Shown here: piece by piece, positions 8,224 through 15,138 of the stretch
How the letters are laid out: the number at the start of each line of letters is the position of its first letter
How positions within the stretch are numbered: position 1 is the first letter of the stretch
From: Paracoccaceae bacterium
GTDB taxonomy: Bacteria > Pseudomonadota > Alphaproteobacteria > Rhodobacterales > Rhodobacteraceae
DNA: 17,475 nucleotides
Direction of reading: 5' to 3'
Assembly (NCBI GenBank): GCA_007121115.1
Contig: SKMI01000138.1
Coordinates: 1-17,475, forward strand
Notes under the pieces: model-generated
Database searches by the model: none
What the model saw: only the letters and a program-made list of their open reading frames with translations
What the model was told of the DNA's origin: nothing
Translations under genes and position numbers: made by a program

Positions 8224-9117
8224 TTATTCGGCGGCCTGCCGCTGGGCCAGAATCTCTTGCAGGTAGCCTTCCAGCTCGTCTCGCAGGTCATCCCGTGCGA
8301 GCCCGAAGGCGAGCGTTGCCTGCAGGAACCCGGCCTTCGACCCGCAGTCGAAGCGCTGGCCGTCGAAGCGGTAGCCATAGACGTTGTTGGTGGCCGCGAT
8401 CTGGGCGGCGATGGCATCGGTCAATTGGATCTCGCCGCCCGCGCCGGGGGTGGCGGTGTCCAGGTTGCGCATCACCTCGGGCGACAGGATGTAGCGGCCG
8501 ATCACCGCCAGGTTCGACGGCTCGGTGCCCGGCGCTGGCTTTTCCACCATCCCCTTGACCGGCAGGACCGAGCGGATCGCCGGGTGCACGTCCAGCACGC
8601 CGTAGGCGCTGACCTTGTCGCGCGGGACCTCCATCGCCGCGACCATGCTGCCGCCGGTGTCGGCGTAGGCTTCGACCATCTGCTGCAGACACGGCTTTTC
8701 GGCGGCGATCACGTCATCGGGCAGCAGCACGGCGAAGGGCTCATCCCCGATCAACTGCCGCGCGCACCAGACCGCGTGACCCAGCCCCAGCGCCTGATGC
8801 TGGCGCACATAGGCGATGGCGCCCGAATCCATGTTGGTCGCTTCCAGCGTTTCCAGAAGCGCGGTCTTGCCCTTGGCGCGGAGCGCGGCTTCAAGCTCCG
8901 GTGCCCGGTCGAAATAATCCTCCAGCGCGCCCTTCCCGCGCGAGGTGACGAAGATGAATTCGGTGATCCCGGCGGCGCGGGCCTCGTCGATGGCGTATTG
9001 AATCAGCGGGCGGTCGACCAGCGTCATGATCTCCTTGGGCACGGATTTGGTCGCCGGCAGGAACCGGGTCCCCATGCCTGCGACGGGAAAGACGGCCTTG
9101 GTCACCTTGTGTTTCAT
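8224..9117 (-). CDS. galU: UTP--glucose-1-phosphate uridylyltransferase
   Basis: Cytoplasmic nucleotidyltransferase (297 aa) that makes UDP-glucose from UTP and glucose-1-phosphate for surface polysaccharide and lipid glycosylation. The N-terminal nucleotide-binding signature runs FPVAGMGTRFLPATKSVPKE (10-29). Further landmarks are LLPDDVI with Asp134/Asp135, MVEKP with Lys193, the GEIQLTDAI segment, and FDCGSKAGFLQA near the C-terminus, all as in bacterial GalU. The ATG at 9117 is preferred to an in-frame GTG at 9129: GGAG (9127-9124) sits 6 bases before the ATG, and the GTG would itself overlap that ribosome site. It converges with fabI and lies downstream of cysQ on the same strand, 321 bases away and so probably transcribed separately. 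Confidence 0.95.
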   Translation of the reverse strand: MKHKVTKAVFPVAGMGTRFLPATKSVPKEIMTLVDRPLIQYAIDEARAAGITEFIFVTSRGKGALEDYFDRAPELEAALRAKGKTALLETLEATNMDSGAIAYVRQHQALGLGHAVWCARQLIGDEPFAVLLPDDVIAAEKPCLQQMVEAYADTGGSMVAAMEVPRDKVSAYGVLDVHPAIRSVLPVKGMVEKPAPGTEPSNLAVIGRYILSPEVMRNLDTATPGAGGEIQLTDAIAAQIAATNNVYGYRFDGQRFDCGSKAGFLQATLAFGLARDDLRDELEGYLQEILAQRQAAE

Positions 9118-9438
9118 CGTGAACTCCACATGATTTCATCTGCTGCGTTCGCGTGTGCCCATGATGCTTGGTCACGCCCGCCACAAGGCAAGCAACTGGC
9201 CCCGGTTCCGGGCGCATTCGCGGCAAAACCGGCGCGGATCCTGCAAATTGCCGGGAAAATGCGCAGCCTGCCCAACACATTTGCAGCGCCGCAACCTGAG
9301 CGTGCAGCCCGCGGTTCCGCGCCGTGCAGGGTGGGGGCGCTGCCCCCGTCGCCGCAATGCGGCGACTCCCCCGGGGTATTTCGGGCAAGATGAAGCCTTC
9401 GGAAGGCAGGCAGGAAATGCAGCGTCGGCGTGGCCGTG
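9118..9438. other. Intergenic region between cysQ and galU (321 bp)
   Basis: No credible gene. Both flanking genes read on the minus strand. Near the cysQ end, GCCTTCCGAAGGC (9407-9395, minus) is a short hairpin followed by TTCATCTT and may be a weak cysQ terminator. Next come two tandem hairpins and the repeat motif (9333-9395). Further on, an 8-bp inverted repeat CTGCAAAT (9241-9248) / ATTTGCAG (9279-9286) with a 30-base spacer lies about 125-175 bases upstream of galU and may be a regulatory structure. The galU ribosome site is at 9124-9127. I could not pick a convincing galU promoter. Confidence 0.6.
9333..9395 (+). repeat. Intergenic repeat element, copy 2: two hairpins plus tail motif
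   Basis: Two perfect hairpins stand in tandem: GGGGGC-GCT-GCCCCC (9333-9347) and GTCGCCGC-AAT-GCGGCGAC (9348-9366). They are followed by the tail at 9371-9395 (GGGGTATTTCGGGCAAGATG, then AAG), which matches 21 of 25 bases of the minus-strand copy at 8124-8148. The hairpin-then-tail order is the same in both copies, but here it points against both flanking genes, so it is not simply the terminator of either. A mobile or dispersed intergenic repeat is the simplest reading. Confidence 0.6.
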
Positions 9439-10233
9439 TCAGCCGGACACGAGCGAAACGCCCGGCGCATGGGCGATGAAGAACGGGTTTTCGAACCCCG
9501 GCTTGCCGTAGCTCAGGGGGGCGTGGTCGTCGAGGCGCAGGACATGTCCCCCGGCCCCGCGCAGCACCGCATGGCCGGCGGCGGTGTCCCATTCCATGGT
9601 CCGCCCCAGACGCGGGTAAAGATCGGCCTCGCCCGCCGCCACCAGGCAGAATTTCAGCGACGAACCCGCGCTGACCATGTCGGCGACCCGGTAGCGCGCG
9701 ATATAGCCGTCGGTCGCCGCGTCGCGGTGGGATTTCGATGCCACCACCCGCAGCGCGGCGTTATCAGGCGTGGCCACCTGCAGCGGCTTCAGCGTCCCGG
9801 GCGCCGCGCCGAAGGGGCCGGTCTCCTCGACGCTGGTGCCGTCGGCGCGGCTCTGGAACAGCCGTGCGCGCGCCGGCGCGTAGACAACGCCGCGCACGGG
9901 CACGCCGTCCTCGACCAGGGCAATGTTCACCGTGAAATCGCCCCGACGCCTGATGAACTCCTTGGTGCCGTCCAGAGGGTCCACGATGATGAAACGCGCG
10001 GCGCGGGTCCGGTGGCTCTCGGCGCGCTCTTCGGTCACCAGCGGGATATCCGGAAACGCCCGCGCCAGCCCTTCGGCGATGATCCGGTCGGCGGCCAGGT
10101 CGGCGGCGGTCACCGGCGAGGCGTCGGCCTTGACGTGCACATCGACATCGGACCGGTCATAGATCTCCATGATCGCGGCCCCGGCCTGCAGCGCAAGGTC
10201 GCGGAAGACGGTTTCGATCTGGTCGGAGGGCAT
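9439..10233 (-). CDS. cysQ: 3'(2'),5'-bisphosphate nucleotidase CysQ (inositol monophosphatase family)
   Basis: Mg2+-dependent, Li+-sensitive-type phosphatase (264 aa) that hydrolyses 3'-phosphoadenosine 5'-phosphate to AMP, clearing the by-product of sulfate assimilation and sulfotransferases. Metal-ligand motifs are in order: Asp45 in VTAADLAAD, Glu68-Glu69 in LVTEERAE, DPLDGTKEF (85-93) and WDTAAGHAVL (from 215). AGSSLKFCLVAAGEADLYPR (about 189-208) favours CysQ over plain inositol monophosphatase or HisN. The ATG at 10233 has AGAAAGG 8 bases upstream; extending to an upstream start would read back through the promoter of the divergent permease gene. No sulfur-assimilation genes are nearby. 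Confidence 0.92.
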   Translation of the reverse strand: MPSDQIETVFRDLALQAGAAIMEIYDRSDVDVHVKADASPVTAADLAADRIIAEGLARAFPDIPLVTEERAESHRTRAARFIIVDPLDGTKEFIRRRGDFTVNIALVEDGVPVRGVVYAPARARLFQSRADGTSVEETGPFGAAPGTLKPLQVATPDNAALRVVASKSHRDAATDGYIARYRVADMVSAGSSLKFCLVAAGEADLYPRLGRTMEWDTAAGHAVLRGAGGHVLRLDDHAPLSYGKPGFENPFFIAHAPGVSLVSG

Positions 10234-10267
10234 CTGGTAAACCTTTCTGCGGCAATGGTGGCTGTCG

Positions 10268-10296
10268 TTGAGAATCTGCAGCCGTTGCCTTATGCT
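10268..10296 (+). promoter_or_regulatory. Sigma-70-type promoter for the ABC-2 permease gene
   Basis: TTGAGA (10268-10273; five of six -35 consensus positions), a 17-base spacer and TATGCT (10291-10296; four of six -10 positions) predict initiation near 10303, 34 bases before the permease ATG. This is the best promoter match in the window. It also argues against using the in-frame TTG at 10268 as a start codon. Confidence 0.6.
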
Positions 10297-10336
10297 CCGG
10301 GCTTGGACTGCTGGCAAGGAACGGACCCTTTCGCGC

Positions 10337-11158
10337 ATGACAGGTCAACCCCGCCGGGAACCCGCCCTTCTGGTCACCATCGGCCTGCTGGAACTGATCT
10401 TTCACGCCGCGGTGCGGTCGATCCGCAAGGGGCATGGCAACGCGCTGGTCGGGCTGATGATCAACATCGCCCAGACCCTGGCGCTGGTGCTGGTGTTCTG
10501 GGCGGTTTTCGCCTTTATCGGGTTGCGCGGCGCAGGGCTCAGGGGCGATTTCCTGCTGTTCCTGATGACCGGCGTCTTTCTGTTCATGTGCCACGTCAAG
10601 GCGCTCTCGGCGGTGGTGGGCTCCGAGGGGCCGACCTCGCCGATGATGAAGCACGCACCTATGAACACCATCGTCGCCATCGGCGGCGCGGCGCTGGGCG
10701 AGTTGTATATTCAGGTGCTGTCGCTCTTTGCGGTGCTGTTCCTGTATCACGCGCTCTGGACACCGCTGGAGGTGCACCAGCCCGCTGCGGCCTTTGGCGT
10801 GTTGTTGCTGGCGTGGTTTGCGGGCGTGGCCATCGGCATGGTGATGCTGGCGATCAAGCCCTGGGCGCCGAATGCGGTCAAGCTCGTGACCCAGATCTAC
10901 ACGCGGTTCAACATGATCGCCTCGGGCAAGATGCTGGTGGCGAACACCCTTCCGGCCAGTTTCCTGCCCTATTTCACCTGGAACCCGCTGTTCCACCTGA
11001 TCGATCAGTCGCGCGGGTTCACCTTCATCAACTACAATCCGTTCAACACCTCGCTGGCCTATCCGATCTATTTTGCACTGACGGTGCTGGTGCTGGGCTT
11101 GATGGGGGAATTCTACACGCGCCGGAATGTTTCGCTCAGCCGGACTGCGCGGCAATAA
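10337..11158 (+). CDS. ABC-2 type transporter permease (polysaccharide/polyol-phosphate export type)
   Basis: Inner-membrane permease of 273 aa with about six hydrophobic segments and an ABC-2 membrane fold as in KpsM/RfbA-type exporters of capsule or O-antigen glycans. Recognisable stretches are LLELIFHAAVRSIRKGHGNAL at the cytoplasmic N-terminus, GDFLLFLMTGVFLFM, SPMMKHAPMNTIV, and WNPLFHLIDQSRGFTFINYN near the C-terminus; the last is typical of this class, where the end of the protein sets the final helices. The ATG at 10337 follows the predicted promoter; an AAGGA 15 bases upstream is a distant ribosome site. No partner ATPase gene of this type is in the window, so it probably works with an ATPase encoded elsewhere. 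Glycan substrate is inference from family. Confidence 0.85.
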   Translation: MTGQPRREPALLVTIGLLELIFHAAVRSIRKGHGNALVGLMINIAQTLALVLVFWAVFAFIGLRGAGLRGDFLLFLMTGVFLFMCHVKALSAVVGSEGPTSPMMKHAPMNTIVAIGGAALGELYIQVLSLFAVLFLYHALWTPLEVHQPAAAFGVLLLAWFAGVAIGMVMLAIKPWAPNAVKLVTQIYTRFNMIASGKMLVANTLPASFLPYFTWNPLFHLIDQSRGFTFINYNPFNTSLAYPIYFALTVLVLGLMGEFYTRRNVSLSRTARQ

Positions 11159-11264
11159 AATTGCGCGAAGGGGTATGGACCGGGGCCGCGTTCCGGTGCA
11201 TGTTGCGCGCGCACCCGGTTCACGGGCGCAAGCGATGGTGGCAATACCGATGATCCATGAAGCT

Positions 11265-11291
11265 GCCCGGAATGTTCGGGCCTCAATTTTT
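11265..11291 (+). terminator. Probable intrinsic terminator of the ABC-2 permease gene
   Basis: GCCCGGA (11265-11271) pairs with TTCGGGC (11275-11281), giving 7 bp with one G-U around an ATG loop, followed five bases later by TTTTT (11287-11291). The stem is short and the T-run is offset, so strength is uncertain. It lies 107 bases after the permease stop. Confidence 0.45.
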
Positions 11292-11302
11292 CGTGGACAT
11301 AT

Positions 11303-11321
11303 TGGTAAGAAACTTTTACCA
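11303..11321. promoter_or_regulatory. Candidate operator upstream of the DctP-type TRAP operon
   Basis: TGGTAA (11303-11308) and TTACCA (11316-11321) are perfect inverted arms around a 7-base centre, with further symmetric positions inside. The arms resemble half-sites bound by GntR/FadR-type or LacI-type regulators. It lies about 140 bases upstream of dctP in the most AT-rich part of the gap. No regulator gene of those families is in the window. Confidence 0.45.
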
Positions 11322-11390
11322 CCTTTGCAGGGGGGAAGGGAACGGCGGTCGCATGGGCGCCAGAGAAGAAAAACCACCCTCCGACGTTTG

Positions 11391-11410
11391 TGCGCGTGTT
11401 CGCACGCGCA
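11391..11410 (+). other. Leader hairpin with UUCG loop in the dctP 5' region
   Basis: TGCGCGTG (11391-11398) and CACGCGCA (11403-11410) form a perfect 8-bp stem around TTCG. No T-run follows, so it is not a standard terminator. It lies 52 bases before the dctP start and may stabilise the mRNA or shape translation. Confidence 0.45.
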
Positions 11411-11462
11411 ACTGGAAACTTCGGCCGATGGCCGGACCGGACCAACATCAGGGGGGAAACCC

Positions 11463-12491
11463 ATGAAGAGACTTCTGACCACAAGCGCAATCTGCATGGC
11501 CATGGTGGCGCCTGCGGCGCAGGCACAGGAAACCTGGCAACTGCAATCGACCTATCCCGGGTCGCTGACGCAGCTTGGCACGCTGGGCGTTCGCATTGCC
11601 GAGCAGATCACCCGAATCACCGACGGCGAGATAACGGTCCAGTTCCAGGAGCCCGGGGGCATCGTCCCTGCGCTTGAGGCGTTCGACGCCGTGGGCACCG
11701 GCGCCGTGGAAGCGGCCTGGTCCACCCCTGGCTACTGGGCTGGCCGCGTCCCTGCGCTGCAGTTCATGGGGTCGGTGCCCTTCGGCCCCGAAACCGGTGA
11801 ATACCTGGCGTGGTTCTTCTACGGCGGCGGGCAGGAGTTGATGGACGAACTCTACGAGCCGCACAACATCAAATCGATCATGTGTGGCGTTCTGGCCCCC
11901 GAGGGGGCCGGATGGTTCCGCGAGCCGATCGAGTCGGTCGATGACTTCCAGGGCCTGACCATGCGCTTCTTTGGCCTGGGCGCCAAGGTCATGGAGAAGA
12001 TGGGCGCCTCGACTCAGCTTCTGGCGGGTGGTGACATCTTCCCGGCGCTGGAGCTTGGCACGATTGATGCCGCCGAGTTTTCCATGCCCGCCATCGACCT
12101 CAACCTCGGCTTCTATCAGGTGGCGCAGCACTATTACCTGCCCGGCTGGCACCAGCAGTCCACGCTGTTTGACCTGATGATCAACCTCGACCTGTGGGAA
12201 AGCCTGGACGAGGAAACCCAGTTCAAGATTGAAACTGTCTGCCAGGCCAACCTGCTTCACGGTTTTGTCGAAGGCGAGGCGATCCAGTTCGATGCCCTGG
12301 CCGAACTGGAGGAGCGCGGGGTGACGATACACACCTTCAGCGACGAGATCCTGGAAGCCCTCGAAGCCGCGTGGCAGGACGTGATCGAGGAAGAATCGGC
12401 CGCCGATCCCGATTTCGCCCGTGTCTACGAGAGCTACTCCACCTTCCGCGAGAACTACGCGATCTGGGGTGAACTCGGCTACTTGCGTTAA
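11463..12491 (+). CDS. dctP: TRAP transporter solute-binding protein, DctP family (2-oxo acid/carboxylate type)
   Basis: Periplasmic receptor (342 aa) of a tripartite TRAP importer driven by an ion gradient. The signal peptide is MKRLLTTSAICMAMVAPAAQAQ, cut near residue 22. The conserved carboxylate-binding arginine of the family is Arg168 in GLTMRFFGLG. The following GGDIFPALELGTIDAAEFSMP and FYQVAQHYYLPGWHQQST segments match the TakP-like branch that binds 2-oxo acids, lactate and related compounds, although the WVGP-type tetrapeptide of TakP is replaced by FSMP, so ligand shape may differ. A strong AGGGGGGA ribosome site precedes the ATG at 11463. It is first in an operon with dctQ (89 bases on) and dctM. 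Confidence 0.93.
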   Translation: MKRLLTTSAICMAMVAPAAQAQETWQLQSTYPGSLTQLGTLGVRIAEQITRITDGEITVQFQEPGGIVPALEAFDAVGTGAVEAAWSTPGYWAGRVPALQFMGSVPFGPETGEYLAWFFYGGGQELMDELYEPHNIKSIMCGVLAPEGAGWFREPIESVDDFQGLTMRFFGLGAKVMEKMGASTQLLAGGDIFPALELGTIDAAEFSMPAIDLNLGFYQVAQHYYLPGWHQQSTLFDLMINLDLWESLDEETQFKIETVCQANLLHGFVEGEAIQFDALAELEERGVTIHTFSDEILEALEAAWQDVIEEESAADPDFARVYESYSTFRENYAIWGELGYLR

Positions 12492-12503
12492 TCGGCTGGC
12501 CCC

Positions 12504-12535
12504 GTCACTGTAACCGTGACCATGTCGCGCGCGAC
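12504..12535 (+). other. Intercistronic hairpins between dctP and dctQ
   Basis: In the 89-base gap, GTCAC (12504-12508) pairs with GTGAC (12516-12520), and GTCGCGCGCGAC (12524-12535) is fully self-complementary; a further CCGCGCGCGG palindrome follows at 12542-12551. No T-run follows. Such elements can protect the 3' end of a binding-protein message so that it outnumbers the permease message; here that is inference. Confidence 0.4.
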
Positions 12536-12580
12536 TTCTGGCCGCGCGCGGTCTCCACATGACTCGAAAGGAACCGTTCC

Positions 12581-13627
12581 ATGGCCCTGCGCGAGACCCT
12601 TGGAACCGCAGGCGGAGTCATCGCGCTGGCCGCAGCCTTCTGGCTGGTGGTGCTTCCTTCGGACTCCTATCAGATTTTCGGCACGCTTGCGGTTCTGGTA
12701 GCGGGCCTTGCCGCTTCGTGCTTTCTGCGCGGCAATCCGGCGACCTTTGCCGCTGCCAGCGTGCTGGGCTGGTTCTCGGTCATGTTTTCGCAGCCTTTCG
12801 CGCTCACCACGCGCGAGATCAACGCGCTGCGGCGGCTGGCCAACCGCGGCGACGAACAGGCCGAAGGCCTGCTGGCCTATTACGAAACCATGACCCCGGT
12901 CGCGCCCTATCTGATGGTGGCGCTGACGGTCATCATCCTGGGCATGTTCGTATATGGCATGGCGCGGGGGCGGCTGACGATCTTCCAGAACATGCTGGAC
13001 GCCAGCAACGGACTGGCGACCTTCCTGACCCGTGTGGGGGTGACAGCGGCGGTGGTGCTGCTCTCGGCGCTGATCTTCGCCATCATGTATGACGTGATCC
13101 AGCGCCAGTATCTGGGCTTCAATCCGCAGTGGACCCGGACTGATTGGTACCGGATGTTCAGCGCTACCCGCGTGCAGGAAATGGAATGGCACCTGCATGC
13201 GGCGCTGTTCCTGTTCTGCCTGGGCTATGCCTATGTGAAGGACGCGCATGTGCGGATCGAACTGGTGCGCGACAGCCTGCGCCCGCGCACGCGTGTCTGG
13301 ATCGAACTGGCCGGGTGCCTCCTGTTCATGGTGCCCTACTGCTATGTCGTCATGCAGTACGGGATCGAGAACGCGCTGCGGTCCTGGAACATCGGCGAGG
13401 GCTCGGCAGCCCAGACCGGCTTGCCCAATCGCTTCATCATCAAGGCGATGCTGCCGCTGGGCTTTGCACTGATTGCGCTGGCGGGCATGTCGGTGGCGCT
13501 GAAATGCATGGTCTATCTGTTCGGCCCGCCGTCGCTGAAAGCGGCCTCGAACTACTACGCCCACAGCCACCAGAACCCGGCGCCGTCCGAAAAGGACGAG
13601 TTGCCGCCACAAGTGCAGGCGCGCTGA
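12581..13627 (+). CDS. dctQ: TRAP transporter small permease (DctQ) with long N-terminal membrane extension
   Basis: Small membrane subunit of the TRAP carrier, which bridges the binding protein and the large permease. It has 348 aa against roughly 160-200 for a usual DctQ. The C-terminal half (about 145-325) is the DctQ domain with four hydrophobic segments: VTAAVVLLSALIFAIMYDVI, MEWHLHAALFLFCLGYAYV followed by DAHVRIELVRDSL (a family hallmark), CLLFMVPYCYVVMQYG and LGFALIALAGMSVALKCMVY. The first 140 residues add about four more hydrophobic segments plus a charged stretch TTREINALRRLANRGDEQAEG. AAAGGAA lies 7 bases before the ATG. dctM follows after 53 bases. Confidence 0.9.
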   Translation: MALRETLGTAGGVIALAAAFWLVVLPSDSYQIFGTLAVLVAGLAASCFLRGNPATFAAASVLGWFSVMFSQPFALTTREINALRRLANRGDEQAEGLLAYYETMTPVAPYLMVALTVIILGMFVYGMARGRLTIFQNMLDASNGLATFLTRVGVTAAVVLLSALIFAIMYDVIQRQYLGFNPQWTRTDWYRMFSATRVQEMEWHLHAALFLFCLGYAYVKDAHVRIELVRDSLRPRTRVWIELAGCLLFMVPYCYVVMQYGIENALRSWNIGEGSAAQTGLPNRFIIKAMLPLGFALIALAGMSVALKCMVYLFGPPSLKAASNYYAHSHQNPAPSEKDELPPQVQAR

Positions 13628-13680
13628 GCCTGCCGCCAGAATGGCAGACGTGACGACAGCCGGGACGAGGGACGCACACG

Positions 13681-15066
13681 ATGGAATTTCTTGTAACCTA
13701 CCTGCCGCTGGTGATGTTCGCCACGTTGGCGATCTTGCTGTTCACTGGCTACCCGGTGGCCTTCATCCTGGGCGGCGTGGCGCTTCTGTTCGCGGTGCTG
13801 GGCGACTTCTTCGGCACCTTCCGGCTGCAGCAACTGACGCTGATCCCGTTGCGCATCTATGGCGGGACAATGGAAAGCCTGGTGCTGGTGGCGATCCCGA
13901 TGTTCACCTTCATGGGCACCATGCTGGAGAAATCCGGCGCCGCGCGCGACCTGCTTTATGCGCTGCAGGTGATGTTGCGCCGCGTGCCGGGTGGGCTGGC
14001 GCTGTCGGTCACCATCATGGGCACCATCATGGCGGCGACCACGGGGATCATCGGGGCCTCGGTGGTGATGATCACGCTGATGGCCCTGCCGGTGATGATG
14101 AAGGCGGGCTACAACATGCCGCTGGCCACGGGGACCATCGCGTCCTCGGGGACCTTGGGCATCCTGATCCCGCCGTCGATCATGCTGGTGATCATGGCGG
14201 ACCTGCTGTCGGTGCCGGTGGGCACGGTGTTCATTGCCGCACTGATGCCGGGGTTGCTGCTGGCCGCGCTCTATTTCGTCTATATCCTGGCGCTCTGCGG
14301 CTTCCGACCCGAACTGGCCCCACCCATGGCTGATGACATCGGCCCGTCCACGCGGGGCGAGTTCTGGAAGATGATCTTTTCCAGCTTCATTCCGCCGATC
14401 TTCCTGATCTTCATGGTGCTGGGCTCGATCTTCCTGGGCTTCGCCACGCCCACCGAAGCCGCGGGCGTGGGCGCCTTCGGCTCTATCCTGCTGGCGGCGT
14501 ATAACCGGCGCCTGACCTGGGCGAACTTCCTCGAGGTCTGCAAGCGCTCGGCGCTGACGGTGGCGATGCTGTTCGGCATTTTCGTGGGCGCCACGGCGTT
14601 TGCCTTCGTGTTCAAGGCCATCGGCGGCGAGACCCTGATCGTCAATTTCATCCGCGACACCGGCGTTGGGCCGTGGTCGATCCTGTTCGTGCTGCTGGCC
14701 ATGGTGTTCCTTCTGGGCTTCTTCTTCGACTGGATCGAGATCACGCTGATCGTGCTGCCGATCTTCGCCCCCATCGTGGCGCTCTTGGATTTCGGCGGGC
14801 ATGTGGGCGTCTGGGACGGGGTGGGCAACCCGATCATCATCTGGTTCCTGATTCTGGTGGCGGTGAACCTGCAGACCAGTTTCCTGACACCGCCCTTCGG
14901 CTTTGCGCTCTTCTACATGAAGGGGGTCGCCCCGCCCGAGGTGAAGATCCAGCAGATCTACAAGGGGATAATCCCCTTCGTGGCGCTGCAGGTCTGCGGG
15001 CTGGCGCTTTGCGTGGCCTTTCCGGCGATCGTGCTGTGGTTCCCGAGTGTCATCCTGGGCGGTTAG
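13681..15066 (+). CDS. dctM: TRAP transporter large permease (DctM)
   Basis: Inner-membrane transport subunit (461 aa) that forms the elevator-type carrier for the solute delivered by DctP. Hydrophobic segments run along most of the chain. Family signatures are PMFTFMGTMLEKSGAARDLL, TTGIIGASVVMITLMALPVM (120-139), MPLATGTIASSGTLGILIPP (146-165) and the second loop TPTEAAGVGAFGSILLAA; the C-terminal half carries TSFLTPPFGFALFYMKGVAP. The ribosome site GAGGGA lies 8 bases before the ATG at 13681. It is last in the dctPQM operon and is followed by a strong terminator. Confidence 0.95.
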   Translation: MEFLVTYLPLVMFATLAILLFTGYPVAFILGGVALLFAVLGDFFGTFRLQQLTLIPLRIYGGTMESLVLVAIPMFTFMGTMLEKSGAARDLLYALQVMLRRVPGGLALSVTIMGTIMAATTGIIGASVVMITLMALPVMMKAGYNMPLATGTIASSGTLGILIPPSIMLVIMADLLSVPVGTVFIAALMPGLLLAALYFVYILALCGFRPELAPPMADDIGPSTRGEFWKMIFSSFIPPIFLIFMVLGSIFLGFATPTEAAGVGAFGSILLAAYNRRLTWANFLEVCKRSALTVAMLFGIFVGATAFAFVFKAIGGETLIVNFIRDTGVGPWSILFVLLAMVFLLGFFFDWIEITLIVLPIFAPIVALLDFGGHVGVWDGVGNPIIIWFLILVAVNLQTSFLTPPFGFALFYMKGVAPPEVKIQQIYKGIIPFVALQVCGLALCVAFPAIVLWFPSVILGG

Positions 15067-15094
15067 CGGTAATGAACGCCTGATCCGATGCGCT

Positions 15095-15122
15095 GGCCGG
15101 CGGGGTTTCCGTCGGCCTTTTT
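15095..15122 (+). terminator. Intrinsic terminator of the dctPQM operon
   Basis: GGCCGGCGG (15095-15103) pairs over 9 bp (one G-U) with CCGTCGGCC (15109-15117) around GGTTT, and TTTTT follows at once (15118-15122). It starts 28 bases after the dctM stop. This is a textbook rho-independent terminator. Confidence 0.9.
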
Positions 15123-15138
15123 CCCGGGGGTGCCGCGC

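Larger units (their letters stand above)
11159..11462. other. Intergenic region and leader upstream of dctP (304 bp)
   Basis: No credible gene. In order it holds a likely terminator for the permease (11265-11291), a 19-bp dyad (11303-11321), a purine-rich tract, an 8-bp hairpin with a TTCG loop (11391-11410), a short hairpin CGGCC-GAT-GGCCG (11422-11434), and the strong AGGGGGGA ribosome site of dctP (from 11450). Compared with its surroundings, 11285-11320 is AT-rich, as expected of a promoter/operator zone, but I could not fix -35/-10 boxes with confidence. Confidence 0.6.

Noticed and set aside
10234..10338. Extended cysQ N-terminus reaching 10338
   Set aside because: The extra 35 residues are unlike CysQ and would cover the divergent promoter; ATG 10233 has a good ribosome site.
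9430..11253. Plus-strand open frame of about 600 codons spanning cysQ and the ABC-2 permease
   Set aside because: It runs antisense to cysQ and out of frame with the permease, and its translation is not protein-like.
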